Notes: generated by a model from the letters alone, not told the origin. A stretch of 20,501 nt of DNA from a virus (IMGVR_UViG_3300034198_015398:1-20501); one strand, 5' to 3'. Numbered from the stretch's first letter, positions 1 to 7,566 are shown. Translations and numbers: made by a program.

Positions 1-749
1 AGTTTGAACGAACCAGCGGAGAGGTACAGAAGGTCCTCCTTTACGTCCGCGTCGTTGCGAATGTTTTCAATCGCATCGGCGGACAGCATGACTTGGAAAA
101 ACTCCCCATCCTTGCTGGCAAAAGGATCTGCCAGCATTTCTTCCCGCAGGAAGGTTCCGATTTTGTAAAGGACTTTGAAGTTCAACGGAGAATCAGGCAA
201 CACTGGATCAAACTGTGTGTTGATCGCCTGCATATCTCCGTTCAAATTTTGCGTAAAGGAACGAGTCGAGTCGCAAACGTATTTAACTCCGGACTGGATC
301 AGGTACTGATACCGGATGTCGGCGTTAATGATCTGGAGAATGGTTTTCTCAAGAGAAACCTGCGCTTGCAGGTAGGACCCCTTGAATGCAGTGCGAGCCT
401 GCTTGACGCAGACGCGAGGGCCAGCTCCGCGCAGGGTCTGAAGCTGGAAGCTGTACTCGGTCGAACCAACTGTATCGGCAGTCGCCCCAGTACCGCAAAG
501 CCCGGTGTCGTTCTGGAACAACGGAGCCGCGAGCGCACCGTATCCGGAGACGCCAGCGTTTGCAGGCACTGCCATTTCTTCTACTACGCTTCGGACAACG
601 TCGGAGACATTGGGCAGAGTGCCGCCATCAATAGAATTGATGTACGGGCTTTTACGAGCAAGCACCTTGCCGATTTGGCCGATGATGCGGTTTACGTCCT
701 TAGACGCGAAGTTCTGAATTGCAGAGAGCGATAGACAATCTCCAGCCAT
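1..749 (-). CDS. Major capsid protein, putative (C-terminus beyond the left edge)
   Basis: The reading frame opens with ATG at 749 (MAGDCLSLSAIQNF) and stays open to the window edge, giving 249 residues with no stop. It is probably the major coat protein. It lies directly after a scaffold-like gene and in the usual late order of terminase, portal, scaffold, capsid. The composition is that of a soluble shell protein, with motifs such as GTFLREEMLADPF (about residues 210-222) and FQVMLSADAIENIRND. No HK97 protease or prohead delta domain is visible in the part present. There is no Shine-Dalgarno at normal distance; the nearest purine run is about 15 nt upstream, and a 245-nt hairpin-rich leader precedes the gene. 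It could instead be another abundant head protein. The assignment rests mainly on gene order and protein character. Confidence 0.65.
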   Translation of the reverse strand, partial: MAGDCLSLSAIQNFASKDVNRIIGQIGKVLARKSPYINSIDGGTLPNVSDVVRSVVEEMAVPANAGVSGYGALAAPLFQNDTGLCGTGATADTVGSTEYSFQLQTLRGAGPRVCVKQARTAFKGSYLQAQVSLEKTILQIINADIRYQYLIQSGVKYVCDSTRSFTQNLNGDMQAINTQFDPVLPDSPLNFKVLYKIGTFLREEMLADPFASKDGEFFQVMLSADAIENIRNDADVKEDLLYLSAGSFK

Positions 750-994
750 AATTTTTAGTGGGTTCCCTCAGAATCCTCTGACCCACACGGGCAGCGGAAA
801 CCAAGGATGTGCGGCATCCAAAACTATGGATGCGACACGAAAGTTTGGTTGATCCGCTCCCGGCACGCTGGAGCTTGTTATTTCGGCCTGAACCCCAGAT
901 TTTTTGACCTCTGGAAGGTCGCCACCATACGGAGGTGGTACGCCGAGTTGATTTCGTAGCTAGTACAAATATCGACCTAGGTCAACATCAAATT
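750..994 (-). promoter_or_regulatory. Hairpin-rich 5' leader of the capsid gene
   Basis: This 245-nt gap has no gene but at least five inverted repeats. They are TCAGA/TCTGA (768-772 with 777-781, flanked by GGG/CCC), GCATCC/GGATGC (814-819 with 828-833, with outer pairs to 809 and 838), GCTCC/GGAGC (856-860 with 870-874), GACCT/AGGTC (906-910 with 916-920) and CCACC/GGTGG (922-926 with 934-938). A 10-bp palindrome, GACCTAGGTC, sits at 974-983. The A-run beside 906-920 is on the wrong side for a minus-strand terminator. A TTGACC box at 980-985 has no good -10 partner. The structure suggests control of capsid mRNA stability or translation; that role is inference. Confidence 0.5.
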
Positions 995-1975
995 TCAATA
1001 GGATTTATACCCGACGTGAAAGGTCGGAATGGATAGATCGATATGTGGTTGGTGACCCGCTTTTTTTGCTCGATAACAAAACGAGACATCTTCCCCTCTT
1101 CCGTTTCCGAACGGTTGGAAGTAGTCCCAAGGCTCGCCGGGTTGAATTGGAGCAAGCTCAGGGTTTGTTTCGCGGATTGCGTCGAACACAGAACGATGCA
1201 CGAGAAGACATCCAGTCCCGATCCAATCGACTGGCTCGACACGCTCCTCATAAGCTCTCGCCGCTCGCTCTAGCCTCTGGTCCGAACACATCAACTTCCC
1301 GCCTTCCTGCCTACCGAAATACGCGCATCCAACAAGCGTCTTCCCGGTGCCTAGCAACCTTTGAAGGACGTGTTTCGACAATGCTTTGTCCGGTAGTTTT
1401 CGCGCAGCTTCAACCCAGTATTTCATCCACATCGGCCTTCCGATTGACGGGATGATGTCGTCATCCATCATCAGCAGCCATTTTGCATCTGTTTGCAAAA
1501 AGGCATCCGCGATTTTATTTCGGGAGTGATACACCATCGCATCTCCGATGATCATATCGAACCTAATTTTGTCGCGACCGAAGTCCAATGCCATTGCGAC
1601 ATTGACGGCAGCGGTTACAGGGTTTGTCGTTTTGTACCAAGGCCACCCAACAAAAACGTCACGTCCGGCAAACTCACAGCGATACGAAGGAAGCCCTTCT
1701 TCGCTGCGAGACTCGTAAACGGTCGCTGGCGCGATTTGGCTCCTGTCTACCGGATCAACTGGCAAAGCCTCTTGTAGGGGCTTTTTTGGCTCAGGCAGGG
1801 GCACGTTTTCGACCTCCACACGCTCAACTACAGGCTGCTCAGGCGTTTTTGGCTGAGCTTGCTTCTGTGCCTGCCCTCCCCTTGCCGGAGGTTTGATTTT
1901 CGTTTGAAACGGATTGGAAGATTCTAACGCATTAATGGTGATGCGCTCTGCCCCTGAAATTTTCTGTTCGCTCAT
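995..1975 (-). CDS. GT-A-type glycosyltransferase in the head gene cluster
   Basis: This 326-aa protein has two parts. Residues 1 to about 95 are rich in P, Q, E and K and look disordered. Residues 100-326 resemble a nucleotide-sugar glycosyltransferase of GT-A fold. An MVYHSRNKIADAFLQ segment (148-162) precedes KWLLMMDDDIIP, with a DDD triad at 171-173 that would bind the metal and sugar nucleotide. VDWIGTGCLLVHRSVF follows at 249-264, then GED at 294-296 as a possible catalytic acid and a closing His320. No signal peptide or membrane segment is seen. The ATG overlaps the stop of the scaffold-like gene by 4 nt, so the two are probably translationally coupled, and the capsid gene lies downstream. 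Placement suggests sugar addition to a virion or host surface component, but the acceptor is unknown. Confidence 0.75.
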   Translation of the reverse strand: MSEQKISGAERITINALESSNPFQTKIKPPARGGQAQKQAQPKTPEQPVVERVEVENVPLPEPKKPLQEALPVDPVDRSQIAPATVYESRSEEGLPSYRCEFAGRDVFVGWPWYKTTNPVTAAVNVAMALDFGRDKIRFDMIIGDAMVYHSRNKIADAFLQTDAKWLLMMDDDIIPSIGRPMWMKYWVEAARKLPDKALSKHVLQRLLGTGKTLVGCAYFGRQEGGKLMCSDQRLERAARAYEERVEPVDWIGTGCLLVHRSVFDAIRETNPELAPIQPGEPWDYFQPFGNGRGEDVSFCYRAKKAGHQPHIDLSIPTFHVGYKSY

Positions 1976-3218
1976 TCAAGTGCCTCGTCAATCCCCAAAT
2001 CGATTGCCTGTTCCGACGACATTTTCAGTCTGTCGTTGAGGTTGTTTGCTTTGATGCTGGATTGCGTTGTTACGGTCTGGCGCGGAACCCGGGAAGCGCC
2101 TTTGAGTTTTGCATTTTCGTCTGTGGCTCGCTTTAGCTGCGTCTGTAAATCTTCGCGCATTTTTTGTTCTGCCCGGAGCTGCTCCGTCAGGACGTGTGAA
2201 AACACTGCCGCCGCCGCAATGCTGGCTCGCTCCTGAGCCGTTTTCGGCCACAGCGCACTGTTGAATTTCGCATCCAAGCTCTGAACCATTTCGTTGTGCG
2301 CCCGGATCTCCTCTTGCTGTCCCTGAGTTGCGTTCGCAGAAGCCTGCTTGTACCTAGCCCACGGAATATCCTTGGTGAGCGTTTCGATGTGTTCTCGCAC
2401 CGATTTGGTTTCGTTATCGTACCAATTTTTCGACGCATTCTCACGCTCCAGCATGATCTGCTCAGCGTTTTCTGCCGCGTGAGCGATTTCAGCATCCTGC
2501 CGCTCCTTTAGATCCGTGATGTCGATCAGGCCGCGTTTGAGTCGCTCCGCATCTGTCAGCGGAAGCCGTTTCAGCGCATTCTCCTGCCACCACTTATCCG
2601 AAACTTTGTCCGGTCCACCGACATCCTCAATCGATTTGATTACCTCGTCCGACGCTCCGTGTTTCTTGAGGATCGAGTAAACGCTCTCCTTTGCTTTCGA
2701 TATTGTTTCAGTGTACTTCGACCTAAACTCAGGATCGTTCTTGATGTCGAAAATCGCACGAAACTTCCGCAACTCCTCGTAATCTGACGGTGCCTCCGGT
2801 GGGCGCGATTCAGCCTCTGCAAGACGTTGGCGAAGGATTTCAGCTTCTTGAGCCTGCTGCTTGTAGAGGCTTGCAGTCTCTTGCAACTTCCTCCAGTTGC
2901 TCTGGTTTTTTCCGAAAGATTTCGAGGCTGCTCGATTGCCAGAATCTCCGGGTCGATCTCCATTTCAGGAGTCGTCTCAACCGGAGCTTGCGGCTCCCGC
3001 TCAGGCTTAGCAGGCTCCTGCTTTTGCTCAACCGGAAGAACTGGATCTTGATTTTCTTCTCCTGATTCAGTCAATTCCACCTCATCCAACAGCCTGTCGA
3101 TGCTGTCGAGCGTCTCGTCTGAGATAGGGTCAGCGTTCAGTTTCTCGGCACCACCATCGATTGAAGCAACCGACGATTCTGGCACCACGTTGTCATCTAG
3201 TTCATCTAATTCATCCAT
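1972..3218 (-). CDS. Scaffold-like head protein, interrupted by a -1 frame change
   Basis: The gene starts at ATG 3218 (MDELDELDD) and encodes an acidic, disordered N-terminal part ending in IEQPRNLSEK. After the A6 run at 2906-2911 that frame turns basic and meaningless and stops at 2640. A coherent coiled-coil protein continues in the -1 frame (KNQSNWRKLQETASLYKQQA) to 1972. Joined, the product is about 415 aa. An acidic N-terminus, long helices rich in E, Q, K and A, and a place between portal and capsid fit a scaffolding protein. The C-terminal part could start at TTG 2886, but the GGAGG before it is only 3 nt away. A sequencing error in the homopolymer, a real mutation and programmed frameshifting all remain possible. 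Confidence 0.6.
2905..2913 (-). other. Probable -1 frameshift or slippage site
   Basis: Sense sequence is CGGAAAAAAC. In the upstream frame it reads GAA AAA ACC, in the downstream frame GGA AAA AAC. Re-pairing of the Lys codon is perfect and that of the Glu codon needs one G-U wobble. A GGAGG lies about 10 nt downstream. One extra A would also join the frames, so polymerase slippage or a homopolymer base-call error gives the same picture. Confidence 0.5.
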
Positions 3219-3221
3219 AAA

Positions 3222-3461
3222 TTACATCTGCTGGAACGATGCGGACGAGGCATCGTTATCGTCTTTTTCGTCCAAAATTATCTCGTCGAGCTTTCTGAGT
3301 ATAAACTCCACGCCTTCCTTGTACTTCGCTTCCAGCGCAACTTCTTCAATGGTCTTGCCTTTTGTAAGCGGAACGAAAGTTCGCAAAAACAAACGCAGCT
3401 TTCCGTTGGATTTTGAGTCGTATTCTCGGAACCTTGCTGAATCAGATTCATTCCATTTCAT
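3222..3461 (-). CDS. Small hypothetical protein between portal and scaffold
   Basis: This 79-aa charged protein (MKWNESDSARFREYDSK...) has no family I recognise. Its middle, FVPLTKGKTIEEVALEAKYKEGVEFILRKLDEIILDE, looks like a helix-rich, soluble, acidic protein with no membrane segment or cysteine. It begins 9 nt after the portal stop in the sequence TGATAAACAAACATG, with no Shine-Dalgarno, and ends 3 nt before the scaffold-like gene start. Its position in the head cluster suggests a minor head or assembly role, which is inference from context only. Confidence 0.75.
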   Translation of the reverse strand: MKWNESDSARFREYDSKSNGKLRLFLRTFVPLTKGKTIEEVALEAKYKEGVEFILRKLDEIILDEKDDNDASSASFQQM

Positions 3462-3470
3462 GTTTGTTTA

Positions 3471-5885
3471 TCAACCTGCCGTAACCGGGCGCGGAGGGTT
3501 CGCAATCGTCGAAACAACCTGCCCCTGACCTTTGTTTTGAACCTCAAACTGCTCCTGAAGCATCTTCTGCTTCGCAACAGATGTTGAAGGAATACCGCCA
3601 ACTCCTTCTCCTCCGGTCGCGCCTACGGCTGGCATGATGTCCGGCGGGGGCGGCGTAGCCATACCCGAAGTGATGTGCGCGATGGCTTCCTTGTAAGCCT
3701 GCTTGTACTTCGCGATCATCGCAGCGTCAGCTCCCTTCGCCTCCGCAGCTCCGATGTGTTCTGCAAAATGTTTCATCGCGGAGGTGAGCGGCTGCACCAT
3801 CTCCGGCGGCAAAACTCCGGCTGGCGCATTCGCGATGACAGGCATGAGCTTCATCGCCATCGTATCGAGGTGGATCGGATCGTTGTCTCGCGGAGAGACA
3901 GGCACGTCCTGTCCGGCGATGATTGCCTGCAATTCCAGCACCTGCTGTCGCGTCGCCTCGATTGCAATTGCCTCGACCTGATCCTTTGGAAGAATTACAG
4001 AATTCGCGATGGTCGTTCCAACTTTTCGGGACCAATCCAGCTTGATGAGTTCGTCCTGATTGATGTTTGGGTTGCCGAAGTACCGCTGAATCAGCGTGTC
4101 CAGAACGATGTTGTCCTGCGGTGTGGTGTCGCGCAAAAGCTCCGACGCTGGAGAGTAAGCCATCAAGAGGATGTCTGCCGGAGGGATGTTCTTTTCGATC
4201 ATCTCAAGACAGCACTGGATTGCGTCTTCGTCCAGATGCGTTGGAACCTCGAAAGGAACTAGGAATGGAGGAAGATCCATCGAACTCCTTTCAAACGACT
4301 CCACGATCTCCCTACGCGCCCATACGGCTCCGGCCTGAGTTTTCCGGGCAATATCCAATTGCAATTTCAGGTCCGCAGCAGCCTTGAGATGCTCTGGATG
4401 GCAGATTCCTCTCTGCATTCGCTCCACCGACTGCGAGAACTGCCTCTGGAAGCGCATTAGGATGCCTTCCTTGAGTTGATTCTCGATGGCTGCGACACGA
4501 TTGATCTCCGAAGCCGTTTTTGCACTCCCGGCAGTCAAAGGCGCAGTCGGCAAGAATGTCCCGACCTGAATTTCAGCGAGACCTGAAACGAACTGATCGA
4601 GCCGCAGGAAATCACCTACATCAGCCGGGAGACTTTGCGGGACTACCTCGTACCCTTCAGCCACGAACGCCACCGGGTGGTGAACAGTCAATGGAGCTGC
4701 CCCGACCTTCGCATTCGGAGTCTTCTTCAGAAGCAGAAGCCCTTTGATGTATGAGTTATCGATTACAAGGTTGCGCGCCTTATCGACTGCGATGTGCGTG
4801 TTGTACAGGTCTCGTCCTGCTCCACGCGAGGACATCAGCCCTCCGCTTCCGACCTCGATGGAGAACAGTGCGAGCGTTTCCGACATCGCGTTGTATCGAT
4901 CAACCTGCGTGCAGATTTCGTCGCCAGATTTATCGTCGAACAGGTATCGGCTGATCTTGCCGTGCGGCTCGCGCACAAGGATCTCCCCCAGTTCAACATA
5001 TCTTGCGTCGTTTTCATACGAGGCTCCGTAACTGCCTTCGCGCAGCCAATCCTCGTACCTGCGAGCATCCTCGTCAGCGTCCAACGTGCGTCCGGCAGGG
5101 ATTGCGTTGTTGATCGCTTTGACAAGGTTGTTGATGTGCCACCCGGCTGCGGCAGACAGTTCCGGGTCTTCAAGGAACGGCAAAAGCTCTGCGATTTGAT
5201 AACGACGTTTGCGCCCCCAAATCGGCGTCTGATCGGCCTGCTGCGGAGTTTCAATTGAGAAGAAAGTGTAATCCTGCCTTAGGAACTCCGGCTTCCAGTC
5301 ACGCAAGTCGTCCCAGCACAGACCGCAGAATCCGAACACGACATTTTCGTGGACTACCTGAGCCACCAAATCGTCGAACCCTTTCCACGACCTGATGCAT
5401 TTCGTGATGGCTTCCCGAAAGACCTTCGTCTTGTGTTCAGCGTCGATTGAATCGACAGGGTACATCGCGTAGGACAGAGTCTGCGCCATCTCCACAACCT
5501 GCTTGAACGGTGGTTGAATTCGCGAACACATCATCGACAGGAACCCGGTCGGACGATTGCTCCGCCAGTTCTGACCCATCGATTCCAACTTTTTGGGCGC
5601 GTAGGGAGGCTCAAGGTTGAGCTTCTTCTGGATCAACTGGTTCTTCCGGTTCCGCTCGACGTTCTGCTGTTTTAAACGCCTGTACGCACTGTGCGCCTGC
5701 CTCGCGTCTTTAAACGTCCTGCGGACCTGCAACGTGTCCGGGTTGACGGTCTCTGTGTTTCCTTGATCTGGATCGACGACGTCGAGGTTCAGAATCCGGG
5801 CCTTGTCGTGATCGCTGGCAATGCGTGCAGCTTTGTTAGCATACGCATCAGTAATCGACGGAGGAAGAGGCTTTACGTCAGACAT
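3471..5885 (-). CDS. Portal protein, putative (head-tail connector)
   Basis: An 804-aa protein starting MSDVKPLPPSIT at ATG 5885. A TTG 21 nt upstream would overlap the preceding gene and is less likely. Size, position downstream of the large terminase and upstream of the scaffold-like gene, and an even alpha-helical composition fit a large portal, the ring through which DNA enters the head. An N-terminal TDAYANKAARI segment and a C-terminal Pro/Gly/Gln-rich tail (from about residue 750) are visible. The helical stretch DWSRKVGTTIANSVILPKDQVEAI and the Ala/Met-rich segment after it resemble the crown region of podovirus-type portals. There is no membrane segment. The next gene starts 9 nt downstream. 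No catalytic motif is expected, so the call rests on size, order and general resemblance. Confidence 0.7.
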   Translation of the reverse strand: MSDVKPLPPSITDAYANKAARIASDHDKARILNLDVVDPDQGNTETVNPDTLQVRRTFKDARQAHSAYRRLKQQNVERNRKNQLIQKKLNLEPPYAPKKLESMGQNWRSNRPTGFLSMMCSRIQPPFKQVVEMAQTLSYAMYPVDSIDAEHKTKVFREAITKCIRSWKGFDDLVAQVVHENVVFGFCGLCWDDLRDWKPEFLRQDYTFFSIETPQQADQTPIWGRKRRYQIAELLPFLEDPELSAAAGWHINNLVKAINNAIPAGRTLDADEDARRYEDWLREGSYGASYENDARYVELGEILVREPHGKISRYLFDDKSGDEICTQVDRYNAMSETLALFSIEVGSGGLMSSRGAGRDLYNTHIAVDKARNLVIDNSYIKGLLLLKKTPNAKVGAAPLTVHHPVAFVAEGYEVVPQSLPADVGDFLRLDQFVSGLAEIQVGTFLPTAPLTAGSAKTASEINRVAAIENQLKEGILMRFQRQFSQSVERMQRGICHPEHLKAAADLKLQLDIARKTQAGAVWARREIVESFERSSMDLPPFLVPFEVPTHLDEDAIQCCLEMIEKNIPPADILLMAYSPASELLRDTTPQDNIVLDTLIQRYFGNPNINQDELIKLDWSRKVGTTIANSVILPKDQVEAIAIEATRQQVLELQAIIAGQDVPVSPRDNDPIHLDTMAMKLMPVIANAPAGVLPPEMVQPLTSAMKHFAEHIGAAEAKGADAAMIAKYKQAYKEAIAHITSGMATPPPPDIMPAVGATGGEGVGGIPSTSVAKQKMLQEQFEVQNKGQGQVVSTIANPPRPVTAG

Positions 5886-5890
5886 AAAGT

Positions 5891-6499
5891 TCAAATGTTT
5901 AACCAACAGTTCTCTGGTAGCCCGCTTGCCTTTATGTGTTCATCTCGATCCAAGAAAATCGCAGCCCGGTTGTCGTGACGCTGGATCAGGCATCCACCCA
6001 AAACCCGACTTGAATGCGTGTCACGTCCCTGTCGGACATTTGCAGTCAACCTGTTGGTTGCGGAGATGCAGGCAGAACATCCGCCTTGCCAGTTGTAGTT
6101 TTTCTCGCAATTGCGACACGTCTTCGCACGCTCTTCAGCTAACTCATCCGTAACGTAATTAACTGGCTTGCTCGATTGTAGGATGTTTTTGGCCCACGTT
6201 TGAATATCGTCCAGCAACTCCGACTGCATTGTTGGCTTGTTGACGCTAACAACTGTCACAGAGTCAACGCCGTGACAAAAATGAGGCCAATTCCCGCAAA
6301 TGTATGCGGAAATGTCTCCCTCCACGTCTCCGATTGGTAAATGATTCTCAGCCCTGTAATGCTGAACAGCTTTTACAAGCTCGTCGTACGAGAATGAGTC
6401 GATACGCACATCTCCGTCGATGTAGTGCCAACCAGTCGGAGGAATTAGGCCAATGATAGGTTTTGCCACGGCTGGGTCGTAAATTATTTGAATGCCCAA
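5891..6499 (-). CDS. Cysteine-cluster protein of unknown function
   Basis: A 202-aa protein read from TTG 6499 (MGIQIIYDPAVAK). No ATG is available upstream before the stop of the previous gene at 6506. The N-terminal half is ordinary globular sequence with a YICGNWPHFCHG segment. The C-terminal half has a metal-binding pattern, CRNCEKNYNWQGGCSAC, and a later GGC and ENC, suggesting a zinc site. It lies 5 nt before the portal start and just after the ParB-like gene, probably in the same transcript. I do not recognise the family. The TTG start is uncertain. Confidence 0.7.
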   Translation of the reverse strand: MGIQIIYDPAVAKPIIGLIPPTGWHYIDGDVRIDSFSYDELVKAVQHYRAENHLPIGDVEGDISAYICGNWPHFCHGVDSVTVVSVNKPTMQSELLDDIQTWAKNILQSSKPVNYVTDELAEERAKTCRNCEKNYNWQGGCSACISATNRLTANVRQGRDTHSSRVLGGCLIQRHDNRAAIFLDRDEHIKASGLPENCWLNI

Positions 6500-6505
6500 A
6501 GCAAG

Positions 6506-7003
6506 TTAAGGATCGAACGAGTGGTGACATTTAGGACAGATCACCTTCTCTTTCGGCTGCGATTCTTTCTCTTCATCCGGCTCCGGAGGAGGATTAGGTG
6601 TGCCGATCAACTCCATCAACTGTTCGTCAGAAAATCCAAGGCAGTTGCCTCCGTAGCCCTTCTCCATCAACTCCTCTACCTCCACAGCGAGCATATCCCA
6701 GTTCCACGTCGCGTTCAGCCCAAGTTGATTGTCCACGATGACGTAGGCGCGTTTCTGCGTCTCCGATAGGTGTCCAAGCCTAATGCACGGCACGTCCTTT
6801 ATCTTAAGCTTCCTCGCAGCCAGAACCCTTCCGTGCCCGGCAATGATGGTGCCGAAGTCGTCGATCAGCACAGGGTTGACGAATCCAAACTCCTGAATCG
6901 ATGCAGCAATCTGCGCCACCTGTTCCTCGCTATGCTCACGCGAGTTTCGGCAGTATGGGATCAACTCATCGATGTTCAGAACCTCTACTGTTAAATCCTT
7001 CAT
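6506..7003 (-). CDS. ParB/Srx-fold protein with C-terminal zinc ribbon
   Basis: A 165-aa protein. Residues 1-95 carry the ParB N-terminal fold: LNIDELIPYCRNSREHSEEQ, SIQEFGFVNPVLID, then the nucleotide-binding GHGR at 56-59 followed by LAARKL. LSETQKRAYVIVDNQ follows. The tail is acidic and Pro-rich (about 135-153) and ends in CPKCHHSF, a possible zinc knuckle. Phage ParB-like proteins of this length are often next to or fused with a DNA methylase; none is visible here. It lies in the head cluster, after the tRNA and the tandem RNA-like repeats, with the start 14 nt past the last repeat. Possible roles are DNA binding or nuclease activity, or CTP binding as in true ParB. No parA is present, so a segregation role is not supported. 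Confidence 0.88.
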   Translation of the reverse strand: MKDLTVEVLNIDELIPYCRNSREHSEEQVAQIAASIQEFGFVNPVLIDDFGTIIAGHGRVLAARKLKIKDVPCIRLGHLSETQKRAYVIVDNQLGLNATWNWDMLAVEVEELMEKGYGGNCLGFSDEQLMELIGTPNPPPEPDEEKESQPKEKVICPKCHHSFDP

Positions 7004-7016
7004 GTTAAAAATGTCC

Positions 7017-7085
7017 GGGCTTTTATGATGTTACCCGGCGGGTGCTATGTTTAACTAGAGCGAAACAAGCTCCGCATCAATACCC
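7017..7085 (-). ncRNA. Structured RNA-like element, copy A of a tandem pair
   Basis: A 69-nt unit just before the ParB-like gene. In the sense strand the ends GGG and CCC pair, TGATG (7079-7075) pairs with CATCA (7030-7026), and inside lie a 5-bp arm GGAGC/GCTCT with a 7-nt loop, a weak second arm, and ACCC/GGGT around GCC. It is 51/69 identical to copy B without gaps, and the changes are confined to positions 17-50 and the last base. It may be a cis-acting leader or a processed RNA. Calling it an RNA is inference from pairing and conservation. Confidence 0.45.
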
Positions 7086-7105
7086 TATTGTTGTGTTTGG
7101 TTGGC

Positions 7106-7174
7106 AGGCTTTTATGATGTTACCTGCCGGGCGTATGAAATAACCAGAGACACCCATTCTCCGCATCAATACCC
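7106..7174 (-). ncRNA. Structured RNA-like element, copy B of a tandem pair
   Basis: Same length and ends as copy A, 20 nt upstream of it and 10 nt downstream of the tRNA. The first arm is GGAGA/TCTCT against GGAGC/GCTCT in copy A, a clean compensatory exchange of C-G to A-T. The 7-nt loop differs (ATGGGTG), while the outer 16 and 18 nt are unchanged. The third arm has one C-A mismatch here. The sequence after the closing stem reads GCCA. It is not a standard tRNA, since no T-arm sits against the 3' strand. Confidence 0.45.
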
Positions 7175-7184
7175 AAATCCAAAT

Positions 7185-7260
7185 TGGTTGCGGGAGTGGG
7201 ATTTGAACCCACGATCTCATCGTTATGAGCGATGCGACTTAACCGCTTGTCCATCCCGCG
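7185..7260 (-). tRNA. tRNA with CAU anticodon, initiator-like (fMet type)
   Basis: The sense strand starts CGCGGGATGG and ends CCCGCAACCA, with the CCA encoded. The acceptor has a C1-A72 mismatch followed by six pairs. The D-stem reads GAC/GUC with A11-U24. The anticodon arm is CAUCG-CUCAUAA-CGAUG and the T-arm is GUGGG-UUCAAAU-CCCAC. C1-A72 and A11-U24 are marks of bacterial initiator tRNA. The third mark, three G-C pairs at 29-31/39-41, is absent (UCG/CGA). It could start translation, elongate as Met, or, if modified at C34, read AUA. It lies between a small late gene and the two structured repeats. Confidence 0.93.
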
Positions 7261-7266
7261 TTTTAA

Positions 7267-7566
7267 TTACTTCGTCCGAAACACGCGAACACCAGCGTGT
7301 ACAACACCTTCAGCGTCCGTCCGGTCTTCCGTGCGAGCCGTGTAGTCAAAATCAGGATTCAGTTTCTTGTGCCGTGCAGCAGTGCCGCGTGCGCTATTGG
7401 CAACACTCTTCGGAACCCAAAAGCTCTGCCCAGCTTCCAGCTTGGCGACAGGGTACTTGCTCTGGCGCGGCCCCCTCCGGCCCTTCCGCTGACGCTCAGG
7501 GACACAGATGTTGGACTCGATCTCGATCCCGAACGCCTCGTCGATTACTTCTTCAGTTACTTGCAT
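7267..7566 (-). CDS. Small basic hypothetical protein after the large terminase
   Basis: A 99-aa protein from ATG 7566 (MQVTEEVIDEAFG). The start is preceded by an AC-rich leader, ACAAACAAACACAACTAATT, with no Shine-Dalgarno, which favours this ATG over an upstream in-frame start. The N-terminus is acidic. A basic stretch, RQRKGRRGPRQSKYPVAK (25-42), follows, then FWVPKSVANSARGTAARHKK and a C-terminus AGVRVFR. It resembles small proteins often seen in uncultured tailed-phage genomes, but I know no function. It is 31 nt after the large terminase and ends 6 nt before the tRNA. Confidence 0.8.
   Translation of the reverse strand: MQVTEEVIDEAFGIEIESNICVPERQRKGRRGPRQSKYPVAKLEAGQSFWVPKSVANSARGTAARHKKLNPDFDYTARTEDRTDAEGVVHAGVRVFRTK

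Noticed and set aside
93-734. 213-aa plus-strand open frame
   Set aside because: It lies antisense to the capsid-like frame, which has coherent protein character; the plus-strand product does not.
901-925. Hairpin plus A/T run as a terminator after the glycosyltransferase
   Set aside because: In the minus-strand transcript the run is A, not U, so it cannot be an intrinsic terminator in that direction.
980-985. TTGACC as a -35 box for the capsid gene
   Set aside because: No acceptable -10 hexamer lies at 16-18 nt spacing.
2640-2906. C-terminal part of the zero frame of the scaffold-like gene
   Set aside because: After the A6 run it becomes Arg/Ser-rich and lies over the coherent -1 frame. 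It would be read only if no shift occurs.
7106-7174. Copy B as a second tRNA, because it is followed by GCCA
   Set aside because: No T-arm abuts the 3' strand and the D-arm is missing. The acceptor pairing has a mismatch.
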